Of a DNA stretch of 64,000 bases, positions 49,949 to 59,727 are shown piece after piece. Numbering within the stretch: the first letter of the stretch is position 1; each line of letters opens with the position of its first letter. Source of the DNA: Blautia sp. (GTDB lineage Bacteria; Bacillota; Clostridia; Lachnospirales; Lachnospiraceae). Position numbers and translations under genes: made by a program. The DNA is taken from positions 49,370-113,369 of the forward strand of contig JAFVGK010000156.1 in assembly GCA_017475035.1 (NCBI GenBank). Reading direction: 5' to 3'. The notes beneath the pieces are model-generated. The model was not told where the DNA came from, made no database searches, and saw only the letters and a program-made list of their open reading frames with translations.

Positions 49949-50190
49949 ACAGCTCGGCGCATACCCTTGAGAAGCGGACGGATCGCTGTCACAATGAGCG
50001 ATGCATTAGAAAAATAACAGACGAGACTGAAACCGATGGGAGACTTAAGCTCTGAGGTGGCTCCGGCTCTTCCGGAGACATCTCAGAGCTATAGTCTCCC
50101 ACGGGAGATGGCTCGGCAGTTATTTTTCTGCAGAGCGAATGTGACAGCGATCCGGGAGCCGGCACAAACCCTGAAGCCGAGCGTCAAGAT
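49949..50190 (+). repeat. Full palindromic repeat element (copy 3)
   Basis: CAGCTCGGCGC on the left pairs with GAAGCCGAGCG on the right. GATCGCTGTCACA pairs with TGTGACAGCGATC, where copy 1 has an A-T pair in place of C-G. The inner hairpin GGGAGACTT, AGCTCTGAGGTG, CTCCGG, CCGGAG, CATCTCAGAGCT, AGTCTCCC is better paired than in copy 1 and again differs by compensatory changes. Intergenic, upstream of the lipid kinase promoter. Confidence 0.88.
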
Positions 50191-50229
50191 GTCACTTAGC
50201 ACTTGGACATGAGCCGATTCCGAAAAGAC

Positions 50230-50257
50230 TTGCATTTTTCCCCTGTTTCGCTATAAT
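50230..50257 (+). promoter_or_regulatory. Promoter of the lipid kinase/glutamine synthetase unit
   Basis: TTGCAT (50230-50235), 16 bp, TATAAT (50252-50257). Confidence 0.65.
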
Positions 50258-50299
50258 GAAGGTTCATACGGTAAAAATTTCAACACGGAGGGGTCTGTC

Positions 50300-51232
50300 A
50301 TGAAAAAAAAGCTTTTATTTATCGTGAATCCCAGAGCCGGCCTTGGCAGGATCCATCAGTCTCTGTTTGGCATCGTGGATATTTTTATCAGAAACGGATA
50401 TGAGGTAATCCTGCATACAACACAGGCATCGATGGACGCGTGCAATACTGTTCAGGAGTATGCGGCCAACGTAGACATGGTGGTCTGCAGCGGAGGCGAC
50501 GGCACATTAGATGAAGTCGCGACAGGGGTATTTCATGCAGGCGTCAACATACCTGTCGGTTATATACCGGCCGGCAGCACCAATGATTTTGCGAACAGCC
50601 TTTTTTTACCGAAGGATCCGCTTGTTATCGCTCAAAACATCATGAAAGGAAACATTTACCGTTGTGACATCGGACAGCTCAATGACAAGGTCTTTATCTA
50701 TGTCGCTGCCTTTGGCCTGTTCACAAACGTTTCCTATGAGACGCCTCAGGACATGAAAAACATACTGGGACATATGGCTTATGTTCTGGAAGGAGCGAAA
50801 CGGCTGTTTGACTTTAAATCATATCATATGAGAGCAGAAGCCAACGGGATTTCCATCGAGAGAGACTTTATTTATGGTATGGTGACCAATTCCCGCTCGA
50901 TTGGAGGCTTTAAAAATCTGACGAAAAATGTGGACATGGATGACGGCCTGTTCGAAGTGACCCTGATCGAAATGCCGACAAACCCTGTTGAACTGCAGCA
51001 GATTGTGACCGCCCTGTTGCTGGCGGAGGACAATATAGAAATGATTCATTCCTTTAAGACACGCCATCTGCTCCTGGAAAGCGATACCCCGATTCCCTGG
51101 ACCCTGGACGGCGAGTTTGGGGGAGAACATACAAGAGTGGAAATCATCAATCATCAGAACGCCCTTCCGCTTCTTTTGACCAGCGAAAAACACCGGCAGG
51201 AAGAAAATATCCCGCCGGTACAGTCAAGCTGA
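50300..51232 (+). CDS. YegS/DagK family lipid kinase
   Basis: A 310-residue diacylglycerol-kinase-type enzyme. The N-terminal LFIVNPRAGLGRI and nucleotide loop CSGGDGTLDEVATG (about 63-76) define the DAGK catalytic domain; IPAGSTNDFANSL and the C-terminal WTLDGE are also conserved. It probably phosphorylates diacylglycerol or a related lipid, feeding phospholipid recycling; the exact lipid is not readable. ATG 50300 follows GGAGGGG. The next gene starts 39 bp downstream. Confidence 0.92.
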   Translation: MKKKLLFIVNPRAGLGRIHQSLFGIVDIFIRNGYEVILHTTQASMDACNTVQEYAANVDMVVCSGGDGTLDEVATGVFHAGVNIPVGYIPAGSTNDFANSLFLPKDPLVIAQNIMKGNIYRCDIGQLNDKVFIYVAAFGLFTNVSYETPQDMKNILGHMAYVLEGAKRLFDFKSYHMRAEANGISIERDFIYGMVTNSRSIGGFKNLTKNVDMDDGLFEVTLIEMPTNPVELQQIVTALLLAEDNIEMIHSFKTRHLLLESDTPIPWTLDGEFGGEHTRVEIINHQNALPLLLTSEKHRQEENIPPVQSS

Positions 51233-51271
51233 ACCGGTAAGAAAGACCCAACCTTAGACGAGGAGACAGAA

Positions 51272-53389
51272 ATGGACGACTATATCAATGTGGTAGAAAC
51301 CTTTGGCTGTGATGTGTTTAATGATGCTGTCATGCAGGCCCGGCTTCCAAAAAAGGTTTACCAGGAGCTGCACCGGACAATCGAGGAGGGAAAGGAGCTT
51401 TCTCTTGAGATTGCGGACGTGGTGGCTCATGAGATGAAGGAATGGGCAATAGAGAAGGGAGCAACTCATTTCAGCCATTGGTTTCAGCCTCTGACAGGCG
51501 TCACCGCGGAAAAACATGACGCATTCATATCCGCTCCCATGGAGAACGGAAGAGTGCTGATGACTTTTTCCGGCAAAGAGCTGATCAAGGGTGAGCCGGA
51601 CGCCTCCTCGTTTCCTTCCGGAGGTCTGCGGGCCACCTTTGAAGCCAGAGGGTATACTACCTGGGACTGTACGTCCCCTGCTTTCGTCAGACATGACGCC
51701 GCAGGCGGCACATTATGTATTCCTACCGCGTTCTGCTCCTATACGGGAGAGGCGCTGGATCAGAAAACGCCTCTGCTTCGTTCCATGCAGGCCGTCGGTG
51801 AGCAGGCGCTCCGCCTGATCCGCCTGTTGGGAAATACGACCTCCAACAGGGTGATCCCTTCTGTCGGGGCAGAGCAGGAGTATTTCCTGATTGACAGAAA
51901 GCATTATGATCAGAGAAAGGATCTGATCTATACAGGGAGAACCTTGTTTGGAGCCATGCCGCCCAAGGGTCAGGAAATGGACGACCATTATCTGGGAACG
52001 ATCCGTCAGAGAGTATCGGCCTACATGAGGGAAGTCAATGTGGAGTGCTGGAAGCTTGGCGTAACGGCAAAGACCCAGCACAATGAAGTGGCGCCGGGCC
52101 AGCATGAGCTGGCGCCGATCTATGAACCGGTCAATCTTGCCGCCGATCATAATCAGCTGATGATGCGTATCCTCAAAAAAGTGGCCAGCAGGCACGGCAT
52201 GCGCTGCCTTCTCCATGAAAAGCCCTTTGCGGGGCTGAACGGATCCGGAAAGCATAACAACTGGTCGTTGACGACAGACGACGGCATTAACCTTTTGGAT
52301 CCCGGAAAGTCTCCCCATGACAATCTGCAGTTTCTTCTGGTGCTCACCTGCATCCTCAAGGCAGTGGACGAACATGCGGATCTTTTAAGGGAATCGGCCG
52401 CAAATGTGGGCAATGACGCCCGTCTGGGCGGAAATGAAGCTCCGCCGACCGTCATATCCGTATTTCTGGGCGAGCAGCTGACGGATGTGCTGGATCAGCT
52501 GATCAATACCGGGACAGCAACCTACAGTAAAGAAGGAAAGATGCTGGAGACCGGTGTGCGGACCCTGCCGGATTTCATGAAGGATGCGACGGACCGGAAC
52601 CGTACCTCGCCTTTTGCCTTTACCGGAAATAAATTTGAGTTTCGTATGGTGGGTTCGCGGGATTCGATCTCTGCCTGCAATGTGGTTCTGAATACGATTG
52701 CCGCGGAGGCTTTTGCCGAAGCCTGCGGCCGGATTGAGGTGGCGGACGATGTAGAGACGGCGGTACATGCTCTGATCAAGGAATATGCGGTAGCCCACCA
52801 GAGGATTGTGTTCAACGGCAATGGGTATGCTCCGGAGTGGGCGGTTGAAGCCGCCCGGCGCGGACTTCCCAATCTTCCTTCTATGGTGGACGCGATACCT
52901 GCGCTGACGACGGAAAAGTCCATAGCCCTGTTTGAACGTTTCCATGTTTTTACAAGAACGGAGCTGGAGTCCAGGGCAGAGATCAAATATGAGATATACT
53001 CCAAAGCGATCAATATTGAAGCAAAGACCATGATCGATATCGCGACCAAGCAGATTATCCCCGCTGTAGTAAAATATACCACCATCCTGGCTGACTCGAT
53101 CCGATCGGTACGCGCCGTGAGCGAGGAGATCGACGTCAGTGTACAGACCGAGCTTCTGACGGCTACCAGTGAGCTGCTCAAGCAGACAAGAACCCGGATG
53201 AAGGAGCTTTTTGATGTCGTTTCCGAAGTCGGAAGTTATCCGGAAGGACAGGAGCGGGCAGTGTTTTGCAGGATGAGGCTGGTTCCCGCGATGGAAAGAC
53301 TCAGAAAGCCGGTTGATGAGCTGGAGCTGCTTGTGGACAAGGAAATGTGGCCGATGCCTTCCTACGGGGATATTATCTTTGAAGTGTGA
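51272..53389 (+). CDS. glnN: Type III glutamine synthetase
   Basis: A 705-residue enzyme that forms glutamine from glutamate, ammonia and ATP. The size and order are those of GSIII, not the 440-residue [13 protein letters not shown] and the EQEYFLID metal-binding motif (about 200) are seen. [22 protein letters not shown], the ATP/NH3 site [15 protein letters not shown] (about 320-335) and [16 protein letters not shown] (about 445-460) are also present. The C-terminal third is helical and GSIII-specific. A terminator follows, and a CdaR-type regulator is convergent. Confidence 0.96.
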   Translation: MDDYINVVETFGCDVFNDAVMQARLPKKVYQELHRTIEEGKELSLEIADVVAHEMKEWAIEKGATHFSHWFQPLTGVTAEKHDAFISAPMENGRVLMTFSGKELIKGEPDASSFPSGGLRATFEARGYTTWDCTSPAFVRHDAAGGTLCIPTAFCSYTGEALDQKTPLLRSMQAVGEQALRLIRLLGNTTSNRVIPSVGAEQEYFLIDRKHYDQRKDLIYTGRTLFGAMPPKGQEMDDHYLGTIRQRVSAYMREVNVECWKLGVTAKTQHNEVAPGQHELAPIYEPVNLAADHNQLMMRILKKVASRHGMRCLLHEKPFAGLNGSGKHNNWSLTTDDGINLLDPGKSPHDNLQFLLVLTCILKAVDEHADLLRESAANVGNDARLGGNEAPPTVISVFLGEQLTDVLDQLINTGTATYSKEGKMLETGVRTLPDFMKDATDRNRTSPFAFTGNKFEFRMVGSRDSISACNVVLNTIAAEAFAEACGRIEVADDVETAVHALIKEYAVAHQRIVFNGNGYAPEWAVEAARRGLPNLPSMVDAIPALTTEKSIALFERFHVFTRTELESRAEIKYEIYSKAINIEAKTMIDIATKQIIPAVVKYTTILADSIRSVRAVSEEIDVSVQTELLTATSELLKQTRTRMKELFDVVSEVGSYPEGQERAVFCRMRLVPAMERLRKPVDELELLVDKEMWPMPSYGDIIFEV

Positions 53390-53401
53390 AAGAAAACATA
53401 A

Positions 53402-53446
53402 AAACGAGCAGAAGACCGGATGGATGATCCTGTCTTTTGCTCGTTT
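53402..53446. terminator. Terminator after glnN
   Basis: AAACGAGCAGAAGAC...GTCTTTTGCTCGTTT, long stem with T-run. Confidence 0.87.
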
Positions 53447-53543
53447 CTTCACATTCTTAACATCGATGAGGGATGCCGTCACTGGCGGGTGAATTCAGAT
53501 CATTCAGATGCCGTGACCATCTATGCATCTTCGGAAAGGAAAC

Positions 53544-54632
53544 TCAATAATCCACGGTCTCCATGTAGTTCATATAACGGACGACCATGAGGGCAATCTT
53601 AAAGGTGATGGCATCTTCGAAGATACGAAGATCCAGTCCGGTGCTGCGCTGCAGCTTATCGAGACGATAAACGAGAGTATTGCGGTGGATATAAAGCTGT
53701 CTGGATGTCTCGGAGACGTTCAGGCTGTTCTCAAAGAATTTATCGATCGTAATCAGGGTTTCTTCATCAAAATCATCCGGAGACTTCTGGTCAAAGATCT
53801 CTTTGATGAACATCTTGCAGAGAGGAACGGGAAGCTGATAGATCAGGCGGCCGATTCCCAAAGAGCTGTAGGCGATAGCGTTTTTCTCCGGGAAGAAGAT
53901 CTTTCCGACGTTGAGTGCCATCCGTGCCTCTTTGTATGAGCGGGATACTTCTTTCAGCTCCTGTACGATGGTGCCGTAAGCGATATGCACGCCATCCTCA
54001 GGGCTGAAACCGATGGTCTGATTGATGGACTCCGCAAGGGCGTCCATGACCTCATAGCCTTCTTCCTCCTCCAGCTCCTTGACGATAATAATACTCTTTT
54101 CGTCGACGGCAGTGATGAAATCCTTGCTCTTTGCGCCAAACAGAGCACGGATATTGTCAATGGAATTGTGCTCTCTTTCGGCGGCGAGTTCGATGATCAT
54201 GACGACACGCCGGACGTCTGCTTCGATGTGAAGCTTTTTGGCGCGGTTGTAGATGTCGACCAGGAGCAGGTTATCCAGGAGAAGGTTTTTGATAAAGCTG
54301 TCCTTGTCAAAACGCTCTCTATAGGCAATGATCAGCCCCTGAAGCTGGAAAGCTGCAAGTTTGCCTACCATATAGGTGTCTTCGTTTTCTCCGCGGACGA
54401 CCAGAATATAAACAAGCTGATAATCATCACTGACTTTAAAATACTGATAGCCTTTGATCAGCTGGCTGTCAGCCTGTGAATTCGCGAATGCCTGTATGTC
54501 GGTCGGTTCAACTGTGAAATCGCTGAAGGTCGAGGCAAGAGTTTTTCCATCGATATCGATGATGCAAAAGTCTGTACGGGAGATTTCCCTCAGCCCTTCG
54601 AGCGTATTTTGAAGTACCTGGTTTGAAATCAT
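53544..54632 (-). CDS. CdaR/PucR-type transcriptional regulator
   Basis: A 362-residue protein. The C-terminal 60 residues contain the PucR-type helix-turn-helix (FFENSLNVSETSRQLYIHRNTLVYRLDKLQ). The central part (HIAYGTIVQELKEVSRSYKEARMALNVG) is the conserved GGDEF-like segment of CdaR regulators, and the N-terminal part (TDFCIIDIDGKTLAS) may be a sensor. Such proteins respond to small metabolites such as sugar acids or purine products. Convergent position next to glnN does not prove control of it. GGAAAGGGGA precedes the ATG. Confidence 0.85.
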   Translation of the reverse strand: MISNQVLQNTLEGLREISRTDFCIIDIDGKTLASTFSDFTVEPTDIQAFANSQADSQLIKGYQYFKVSDDYQLVYILVVRGENEDTYMVGKLAAFQLQGLIIAYRERFDKDSFIKNLLLDNLLLVDIYNRAKKLHIEADVRRVVMIIELAAEREHNSIDNIRALFGAKSKDFITAVDEKSIIIVKELEEEEGYEVMDALAESINQTIGFSPEDGVHIAYGTIVQELKEVSRSYKEARMALNVGKIFFPEKNAIAYSSLGIGRLIYQLPVPLCKMFIKEIFDQKSPDDFDEETLITIDKFFENSLNVSETSRQLYIHRNTLVYRLDKLQRSTGLDLRIFEDAITFKIALMVVRYMNYMETVDY

Positions 54633-55092
54633 GATTATCCCCTTTCCTAGTGATGCACTTAGGGACAGACTCTTTTGCGTCTGCCGTTTAGTAGTATGTT
54701 TGCACCGAAGAAACCTATTGATGTTTTTATTTTATAACAAAATGCCAAAAATGGAAAGAGGGTTTTTGAAATTTCTTACAAAAAAAAGAGAAAGGATTTG
54801 GATGTTTTGTACATGCCATCCTATGACGATACCGTGTCTGCCGTATAACTCCTACTTGAAGTGAGTCGGGCAATGTGGTACTGTATAACAATCATTATGA
54901 TAGCTGTAAAGCAGAAAAAACCTGTGCATCTGAACTGTTTCAATCCGCTCAGGCTTGCCGGCTTCAATCATCGAAGACCTTTCCTGCGCGGCTGTCATAA
55001 AACCGATAGAGAATCAGGCTTTTGTCGATGCAGTCATAGAATATCAGTATTAACGGAATAAAGCATACAAGAGTATCGGGAAGGAGGAAACA
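54633..55092. other. Intergenic region between cdaR-type gene and ftsE
   Basis: A+T-rich near the regulator, which should hold its minus-strand promoter. No RNA gene or full repeat seen. TCAATCCGCTCAGGCT near 54942 vaguely resembles part of repeat R2. The final GGGAAGGAGGAAAC is the ribosome site of ftsE. Confidence 0.4.
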
Positions 55093-55776
55093 ATGATCGA
55101 TCTGATCGATGTTACAAAATCCTACGGCAAAGGGCTGCCGGCTTTAAATCATGCAGATCTGCATGTAGACAAGGGAGAGTTTGTCTTCGTTGTCGGCAGC
55201 AGCGGCTCAGGCAAATCTACACTGATTAAGCTGCTGCTGAAGGAAATCGATTCTACCTCCGGCAAAATCATTGTAAGCGGGGAACAGCTTGAGGGGATGA
55301 AGCACCGGAGGATTCCGAAGTTCCGCAGGAAAATCGGCGTCGTTTTTCAGGATTTTCGTCTGCTCAAAGACAGAAATGTATATGAAAACGTTGCCTTTGC
55401 CCAGCATGTGATCAATATGCCCGGCAGGGTGATCCGCCGCAGGGTACCGGAGGTGCTCACGGAGGTTGGTCTGGCCGGAAAGTACAAATCCATGCCGGAC
55501 GAACTCTCTGGCGGAGAACAGCAGCGCGTCGCCATTGCAAGGGCCCTTGTCAACAGGCCGGATATTCTGCTCGCTGATGAGCCGACGGGAAATCTGGATC
55601 CCCGTACCTCGGAGGAGATCATGGGTCTGATCGAACAGATCAATAAGAGAGGTACAACGGTTCTGGTGGTTACACATAATAAGGATATCGTGAACGCGAT
55701 GCGCAAACGTGTAGTCATGATCCATGACGGAAGAATCATCTCAGATGAAAAGAGGGGGGGATATCTTGAGGCCTAG
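55093..55776 (+). CDS. ftsE: Cell-division ABC-type ATPase FtsE
   Basis: A 227-residue ATPase. Walker A is GSSGSGKST (35-43), the Q-loop is in VVFQDFRLL, the signature is [15 protein letters not shown] (about 138-152) and Walker B is [12 protein letters not shown]. With FtsX it forms a complex in the membrane that controls cell-wall hydrolases during division or elongation. The YEN(V)AFAQ segment and the immediately following ftsX support FtsE rather than a generic importer ATPase. Confidence 0.95.
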   Translation: MIDLIDVTKSYGKGLPALNHADLHVDKGEFVFVVGSSGSGKSTLIKLLLKEIDSTSGKIIVSGEQLEGMKHRRIPKFRRKIGVVFQDFRLLKDRNVYENVAFAQHVINMPGRVIRRRVPEVLTEVGLAGKYKSMPDELSGGEQQRVAIARALVNRPDILLADEPTGNLDPRTSEEIMGLIEQINKRGTTVLVVTHNKDIVNAMRKRVVMIHDGRIISDEKRGGYLEA

Positions 55777-56671
55777 TACTTTATTTTTTATCCTGAAATC
55801 CGGCGTAAAAAATATAAGAAGGAACTGGATGTTTTCGATAGCCTCCGTGCTGACGATGGCAACCTGCATCTTTCTTTTCGGGATCTTTTTTTCTATCGTC
55901 CGCAATGTCAGTTATCTTGCCCGAAAGGTGGAAACAGAGGTTCCGATCACTGTGTTTTTTGAAGAGGGTACGACAGGAAAACAGATGAGCAAGATCGGGA
56001 AACTGATCGAAGCGAGAGAGGAAGTTGACCATATGGAGTTTGAATCCGCCGAGGATGCCTGGGAAAAAATGAAGGAAGAATATTTCCAGGGCTCCGAAGC
56101 GGCAGAAGGCTTTAAGGACGATAATCCTTTGATCAACTCTTCAAATTACAGGATTTACGTAAAGGATATTACGATGCAGAACGCCCTTGTCAGTTATATC
56201 GAAGGATTGGATCATGTGCGGGAGGTTAACAGGGCGGAGCAGGCTGCAAATACTTTAGGAAATATTAACCGCATCGTTTCTTATGTTTCCGTCGGCGTGA
56301 TTGCCTTGCTGCTGCTGATCTCGGTTTTTCTGATCAGCAATACGGTTTCCGTAGGCATTGCCGTCCGGGCAGAGGAAATCGGAATTATGAAATATATCGG
56401 CGCCACAGATTCCCTGGTCCGGGCTCCTTTTGTGCTGGAAGGAATGATTCTTGGCCTGATCGGCGCGGCGATACCTTTGACGGCATTATATTTCATGTAT
56501 CAAAGGGCTGTGGGACAGATCCTGACAAGGTTCAGTGTCCTGTCCAGCTCTGTAGAGTTTATCCCGGTAGGGACGATTTACCAGACGCTGATCCCTGTCG
56601 GTCTGGCTTTGGGCCTGGGGATTGGCCTGATCGGCAGCTTTTGGACGACAAGGAAACATTTACAGGTGTAA
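55766..56671 (+). CDS. ftsX: Cell-division membrane protein FtsX
   Basis: A 301-residue protein with four membrane helices. The first (about 25-48, [18 protein letters not shown]) is followed by an extracellular domain (about 55-165, [17 protein letters not shown]). Three helices form the C-terminal part ([19 protein letters not shown] and later). The TTG at 55766, 4 bp after a purine-rich AGAGGGGGGG, is preferred since it matches usual FtsX starts ([19 protein letters not shown]); an ATG at 55745 is possible. It overlaps ftsE by 11 bp. Confidence 0.92.
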   Translation: MRPSTLFFILKSGVKNIRRNWMFSIASVLTMATCIFLFGIFFSIVRNVSYLARKVETEVPITVFFEEGTTGKQMSKIGKLIEAREEVDHMEFESAEDAWEKMKEEYFQGSEAAEGFKDDNPLINSSNYRIYVKDITMQNALVSYIEGLDHVREVNRAEQAANTLGNINRIVSYVSVGVIALLLLISVFLISNTVSVGIAVRAEEIGIMKYIGATDSLVRAPFVLEGMILGLIGAAIPLTALYFMYQRAVGQILTRFSVLSSSVEFIPVGTIYQTLIPVGLALGLGIGLIGSFWTTRKHLQV

Positions 56672-56673
56672 AA

Positions 56674-57873
56674 ATGGCAGACAGAGATTTTTGGAAGGGC
56701 GTGGCGTGCGGAATTATTGCAGCCGTTCTGGTTATCGGTTCGGGATATATCGGAGCGAAGATGGGGCGGTCCAGGATGGTTCCCGGGGATTCTATTCTTT
56801 CCGACGAAGCGTATATGCAGAAGCTTGCGATGATCGAGTCGATGGCGGATAATTATTATCTGAACGATATTGATCGTGAAAAGATGGCTGAGGGGCTGTA
56901 TACCGGGTTGATTTATGGTCTGGGGGATCCATACTCCTGCTATTATACGGCGAAGGAATACGCGCAGGAGGAGGAAGAGAATAAGGGCACATATGTCGGC
57001 ATCGGGATTCTGATGTTTGTAAATGCTGAGGGACTTGTGGAAATCTCCGAGGTTTTTGCCGGCAGCGCCGGAGAAGCAGCGGGGCTTAAAGCCGGCGATA
57101 TTCTGATGTGGATCGATGATCAGGAGGTTTCCGGAATGAGTACAACGGAAATCTCGGATTATGTACGCTCTAAGGATGAGGTCCGCCTTGTCGTGGCCCG
57201 GCCTGAAACAGGAGAACAACTGGAGATGACAGTCACACTTTCCGGCGTAAATGTTCCGACGGTTACCGGAGAGCTTCTGGATAACGGGATTGGCTATATT
57301 GATATCACGGAATTCATCGCCGTGACGCCGCAGCAGTTTGCCGACGTCTATTCCGGTCTTTTGTCAGAAGGCATGACGAAGCTTATCGTCGATCTGAGAG
57401 GAAATCCGGGAGGGCTTCTTGCCTCTGTCTGCGATGTACTGCGCCAGATTCTTCCGGAAGGGCTCATTGTCTATACTCAGGACAAATATGGGGAACGTGA
57501 AGAAGAATATTGTGACGGGACCAGCCGGATTACGATGCCTATGGCAGTGCTGATCAATGGAGGAAGCGCCAGTGCCGCCGAGATATTTGCGGGGGCAGTC
57601 AAGGACTATGAGCTGGGACCGCTTATCGGCACGACAACCTTTGGGAAAGGGATCGTACAGTCCATTTACCCGCTTTCAGACGGAAGCGCGCTGCGCCTGA
57701 CGTCGGCAAAATACTATACTCCGAAGGGAAACCATATTCATGATATCGGTATAGAACCGGATATTGAGGTTTTTTACGAATATACGCAGGATGGGGAATG
57801 GCCTGAAAATGACAATCAGCTTCAGGCGGCGATGGAAGCCCTGGAGGAAGAGACGGAGGAAAAAGCAGGATGA
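56674..57873 (+). CDS. S41 C-terminal processing peptidase with PDZ domain
   Basis: A 399-residue membrane-anchored protease. One N-terminal helix (VACGIIAAVLVIGSGYIG) is followed by the S41 N-terminal region, a PDZ domain (about 105-190: GILMFVNAEGLVEISEVFAG, AAGLKAGDILMWIDDQEV) and the catalytic core. GGSASAAEIFAGA (about 296-308) carries the nucleophile Ser and TTFGKGIVQS (near 325) the Lys. It follows ftsX by 2 bp. In Firmicutes a Ctp next to ftsEX commonly acts on envelope proteins; a role in FtsEX-linked wall hydrolysis is inferred. Confidence 0.93.
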   Translation: MADRDFWKGVACGIIAAVLVIGSGYIGAKMGRSRMVPGDSILSDEAYMQKLAMIESMADNYYLNDIDREKMAEGLYTGLIYGLGDPYSCYYTAKEYAQEEEENKGTYVGIGILMFVNAEGLVEISEVFAGSAGEAAGLKAGDILMWIDDQEVSGMSTTEISDYVRSKDEVRLVVARPETGEQLEMTVTLSGVNVPTVTGELLDNGIGYIDITEFIAVTPQQFADVYSGLLSEGMTKLIVDLRGNPGGLLASVCDVLRQILPEGLIVYTQDKYGEREEEYCDGTSRITMPMAVLINGGSASAAEIFAGAVKDYELGPLIGTTTFGKGIVQSIYPLSDGSALRLTSAKYYTPKGNHIHDIGIEPDIEVFYEYTQDGEWPENDNQLQAAMEALEEETEEKAG

Positions 57874-59195
57874 GCGAGGGCATGGAGCAGATGACTTTTT
57901 TTGACCGTGCCGCGTCAGAGCCTCTGGCAGCAAGACTTCGTCCTCTGGAGCTTTCCGATTATGTCGGACAGAGCCATCTTCTTGGCAAAGGGAAGGTGCT
58001 GCGCCGCCTGATTGAAAACGACCAGGTCACATCCATGATTTTCTGGGGACCTCCCGGTGTAGGAAAAACTACTCTGGCGCAGATTATCGCAAAGAGTACG
58101 CGGTCTTCCTTCATTGAGTTTTCCGCTGTCACCAGCGGCATCAAGGATATCAGAACGGTGATGCAGCAGGCTGAAGACAATCGCAGGCTCGGTATGCGGA
58201 CGATCGTTTTTGTGGATGAGATTCACCGTTTCAATAAAGCACAGCAGGACGCGTTTTTGCCTTTTGTAGAGAAAGGAAGCATTACGCTGATCGGAGCCAC
58301 GACGGAAAATCCTTCCTTCGAAATCAACGGAGCTTTGCTTTCCAGGTGTAAGGTATTTGTGCTGAAGGCGCTTAGCCCGGAGGATCTTGTAAAGCTTATA
58401 AACCGTGCTGTCAGAGATCCCAGGGGTTTTGGGGGTCAGAAGCTTTCCATGGATGACGGGGTGGCTGATACCATTGCGGGTTTTGCAAACGGGGATGCCA
58501 GAGTCGCATTGTCGACGCTGGAGATGGTTGTGCTCAACGGCGATCTGAAGCCGGACGGCACGATCGTGGTTACGAGGGAGATTCTTGAGCAATGTATATC
58601 GAAAAAATCTCTTCTATATGATAAGAAGGGAGAGGAACATTATAATCTGATCTCGGCTCTGCATAAATCGATGCGGAATTCGGATCCGGACGCCGCTGTC
58701 TATTGGCTGGCACGCATGCTGGAGGCAGGAGAGGATCCGCTTTATATTGCCCGTCGTGTGACGCGGTTTGCCAGTGAAGACGTAGGTCTGGCGGATTCGA
58801 GGGCATTGGAGGTGGCGGTGGCCGCTTATCAGGCCTGTCATTTTATCGGAATGCCGGAATGCTCCGTTCATCTGACCCATGCAGTGATTTATATGGCTCT
58901 GGCGCCAAAATCAAATGCTATGGAAGCTGCATATTTCGCGGCGAGGGACGATGCCGTGTCACAGCTGGCGGAACCGGTGCCGCTGCATCTGCGGAATGCG
59001 CCGACCAGGCTGATGACGGAATTGGAATATGGAAAAGGCTATCAATATGCCCATGATTATGAAGGACACATTACGAAAATGAAGTGTCTGCCTCCCTCTC
59101 TGGAGGGAAAAGAGTATTATGTTCCCTCAGATCAGGGAAATGAGGTGCGCTATGCCGCTCGTCTTGCACAGATCAAGGCGTGGAAAAAAGAGTGA
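57870..59195 (+). CDS. rarA: Replication-associated recombination ATPase RarA (MgsA)
   Basis: A 441-residue AAA+ protein acting at stalled replication forks. The start LAARLRPLELSDYVGQSHLLG is typical. Walker A is GPPGVGKTT (about 60-68), Walker B IVFVDEIHRF, sensor GATTENPSFE, and the C-terminal tetramerisation part contains SDPDAAVYWLARMLEAGEDP. It overlaps the protease gene by 4 bp (ATGA), so it is translated with the ftsEX-ctp unit. Confidence 0.95.
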   Translation: MSEGMEQMTFFDRAASEPLAARLRPLELSDYVGQSHLLGKGKVLRRLIENDQVTSMIFWGPPGVGKTTLAQIIAKSTRSSFIEFSAVTSGIKDIRTVMQQAEDNRRLGMRTIVFVDEIHRFNKAQQDAFLPFVEKGSITLIGATTENPSFEINGALLSRCKVFVLKALSPEDLVKLINRAVRDPRGFGGQKLSMDDGVADTIAGFANGDARVALSTLEMVVLNGDLKPDGTIVVTREILEQCISKKSLLYDKKGEEHYNLISALHKSMRNSDPDAAVYWLARMLEAGEDPLYIARRVTRFASEDVGLADSRALEVAVAAYQACHFIGMPECSVHLTHAVIYMALAPKSNAMEAAYFAARDDAVSQLAEPVPLHLRNAPTRLMTELEYGKGYQYAHDYEGHITKMKCLPPSLEGKEYYVPSDQGNEVRYAARLAQIKAWKKE

Positions 59196-59196
59196 A

Positions 59197-59233
59197 ACTT
59201 TAGTCAACGGACAAAACTGCGTTTAAGAGGAGG
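59197..59233 (+). repeat. Shine-Dalgarno repeat element, 5'-truncated copy (G)
   Basis: TAGTCAACGGACAAAACTGC and GTTTAAGAGGAGG (59201-59233) match the 3' half of the element. It follows the rarA stop and supplies the ribosome site of the gene at 59239. Confidence 0.65.
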
Positions 59234-59238
59234 ACAGT

Positions 59239-59727
59239 ATGAGCAACAAATTGAAAAAGACGATTCCTTTCCGCGGAACCAAAACTCCCATTACGGATAA
59301 GATGATGAGGCTTGCAATGGAAGTATCCGGCGCTGTCAAGGCGGAAATTGACGCAAAACGGGAAATGCTGGAGATGACGATGCGGCAGGTAGAAGAGCTG
59401 CTGAAAAATGTGGGTCTGGGCAGCCTGGATTTTGCCGAGGCAGACGGCCTTGGATCATATTTTTACATGTCCATCCAGGAAATGCTGGAGGAGGACGCCG
59501 CATTCGAAGTTTTTACCGCGATCGGGCCGGAGGCATGGGAATATACCATAGTGGTACATATGTCCACGGTAAATGAGGAGCCGGAAGAATTTAAACAGGA
59601 GAGCTTCGAAGAGGAAGCGGAGGATGAGAGAAAGGTCGGAATCGAAGTCATGATTATCCGTTCCAAATATGGTAAAAAAGATGAAGTACTGGTCGGTAAC
59701 GGATGGGAAGTCATGGAGCTGGATTAA
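59239..59727 (+). CDS. Conserved-looking hypothetical protein between rarA and uvrB
   Basis: A 162-residue soluble protein, strongly acidic in the last third ([18 protein letters not shown]). The N-terminal part is basic, then helical ([36 protein letters not shown]). The middle and end ([36 protein letters not shown]) look like beta-strands. No family recognised. It is co-directional, with its stop overlapping the uvrB start by one base, so a link to DNA repair is possible but unsupported. Confidence 0.75.
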   Translation: MSNKLKKTIPFRGTKTPITDKMMRLAMEVSGAVKAEIDAKREMLEMTMRQVEELLKNVGLGSLDFAEADGLGSYFYMSIQEMLEEDAAFEVFTAIGPEAWEYTIVVHMSTVNEEPEEFKQESFEEEAEDERKVGIEVMIIRSKYGKKDEVLVGNGWEVMELD

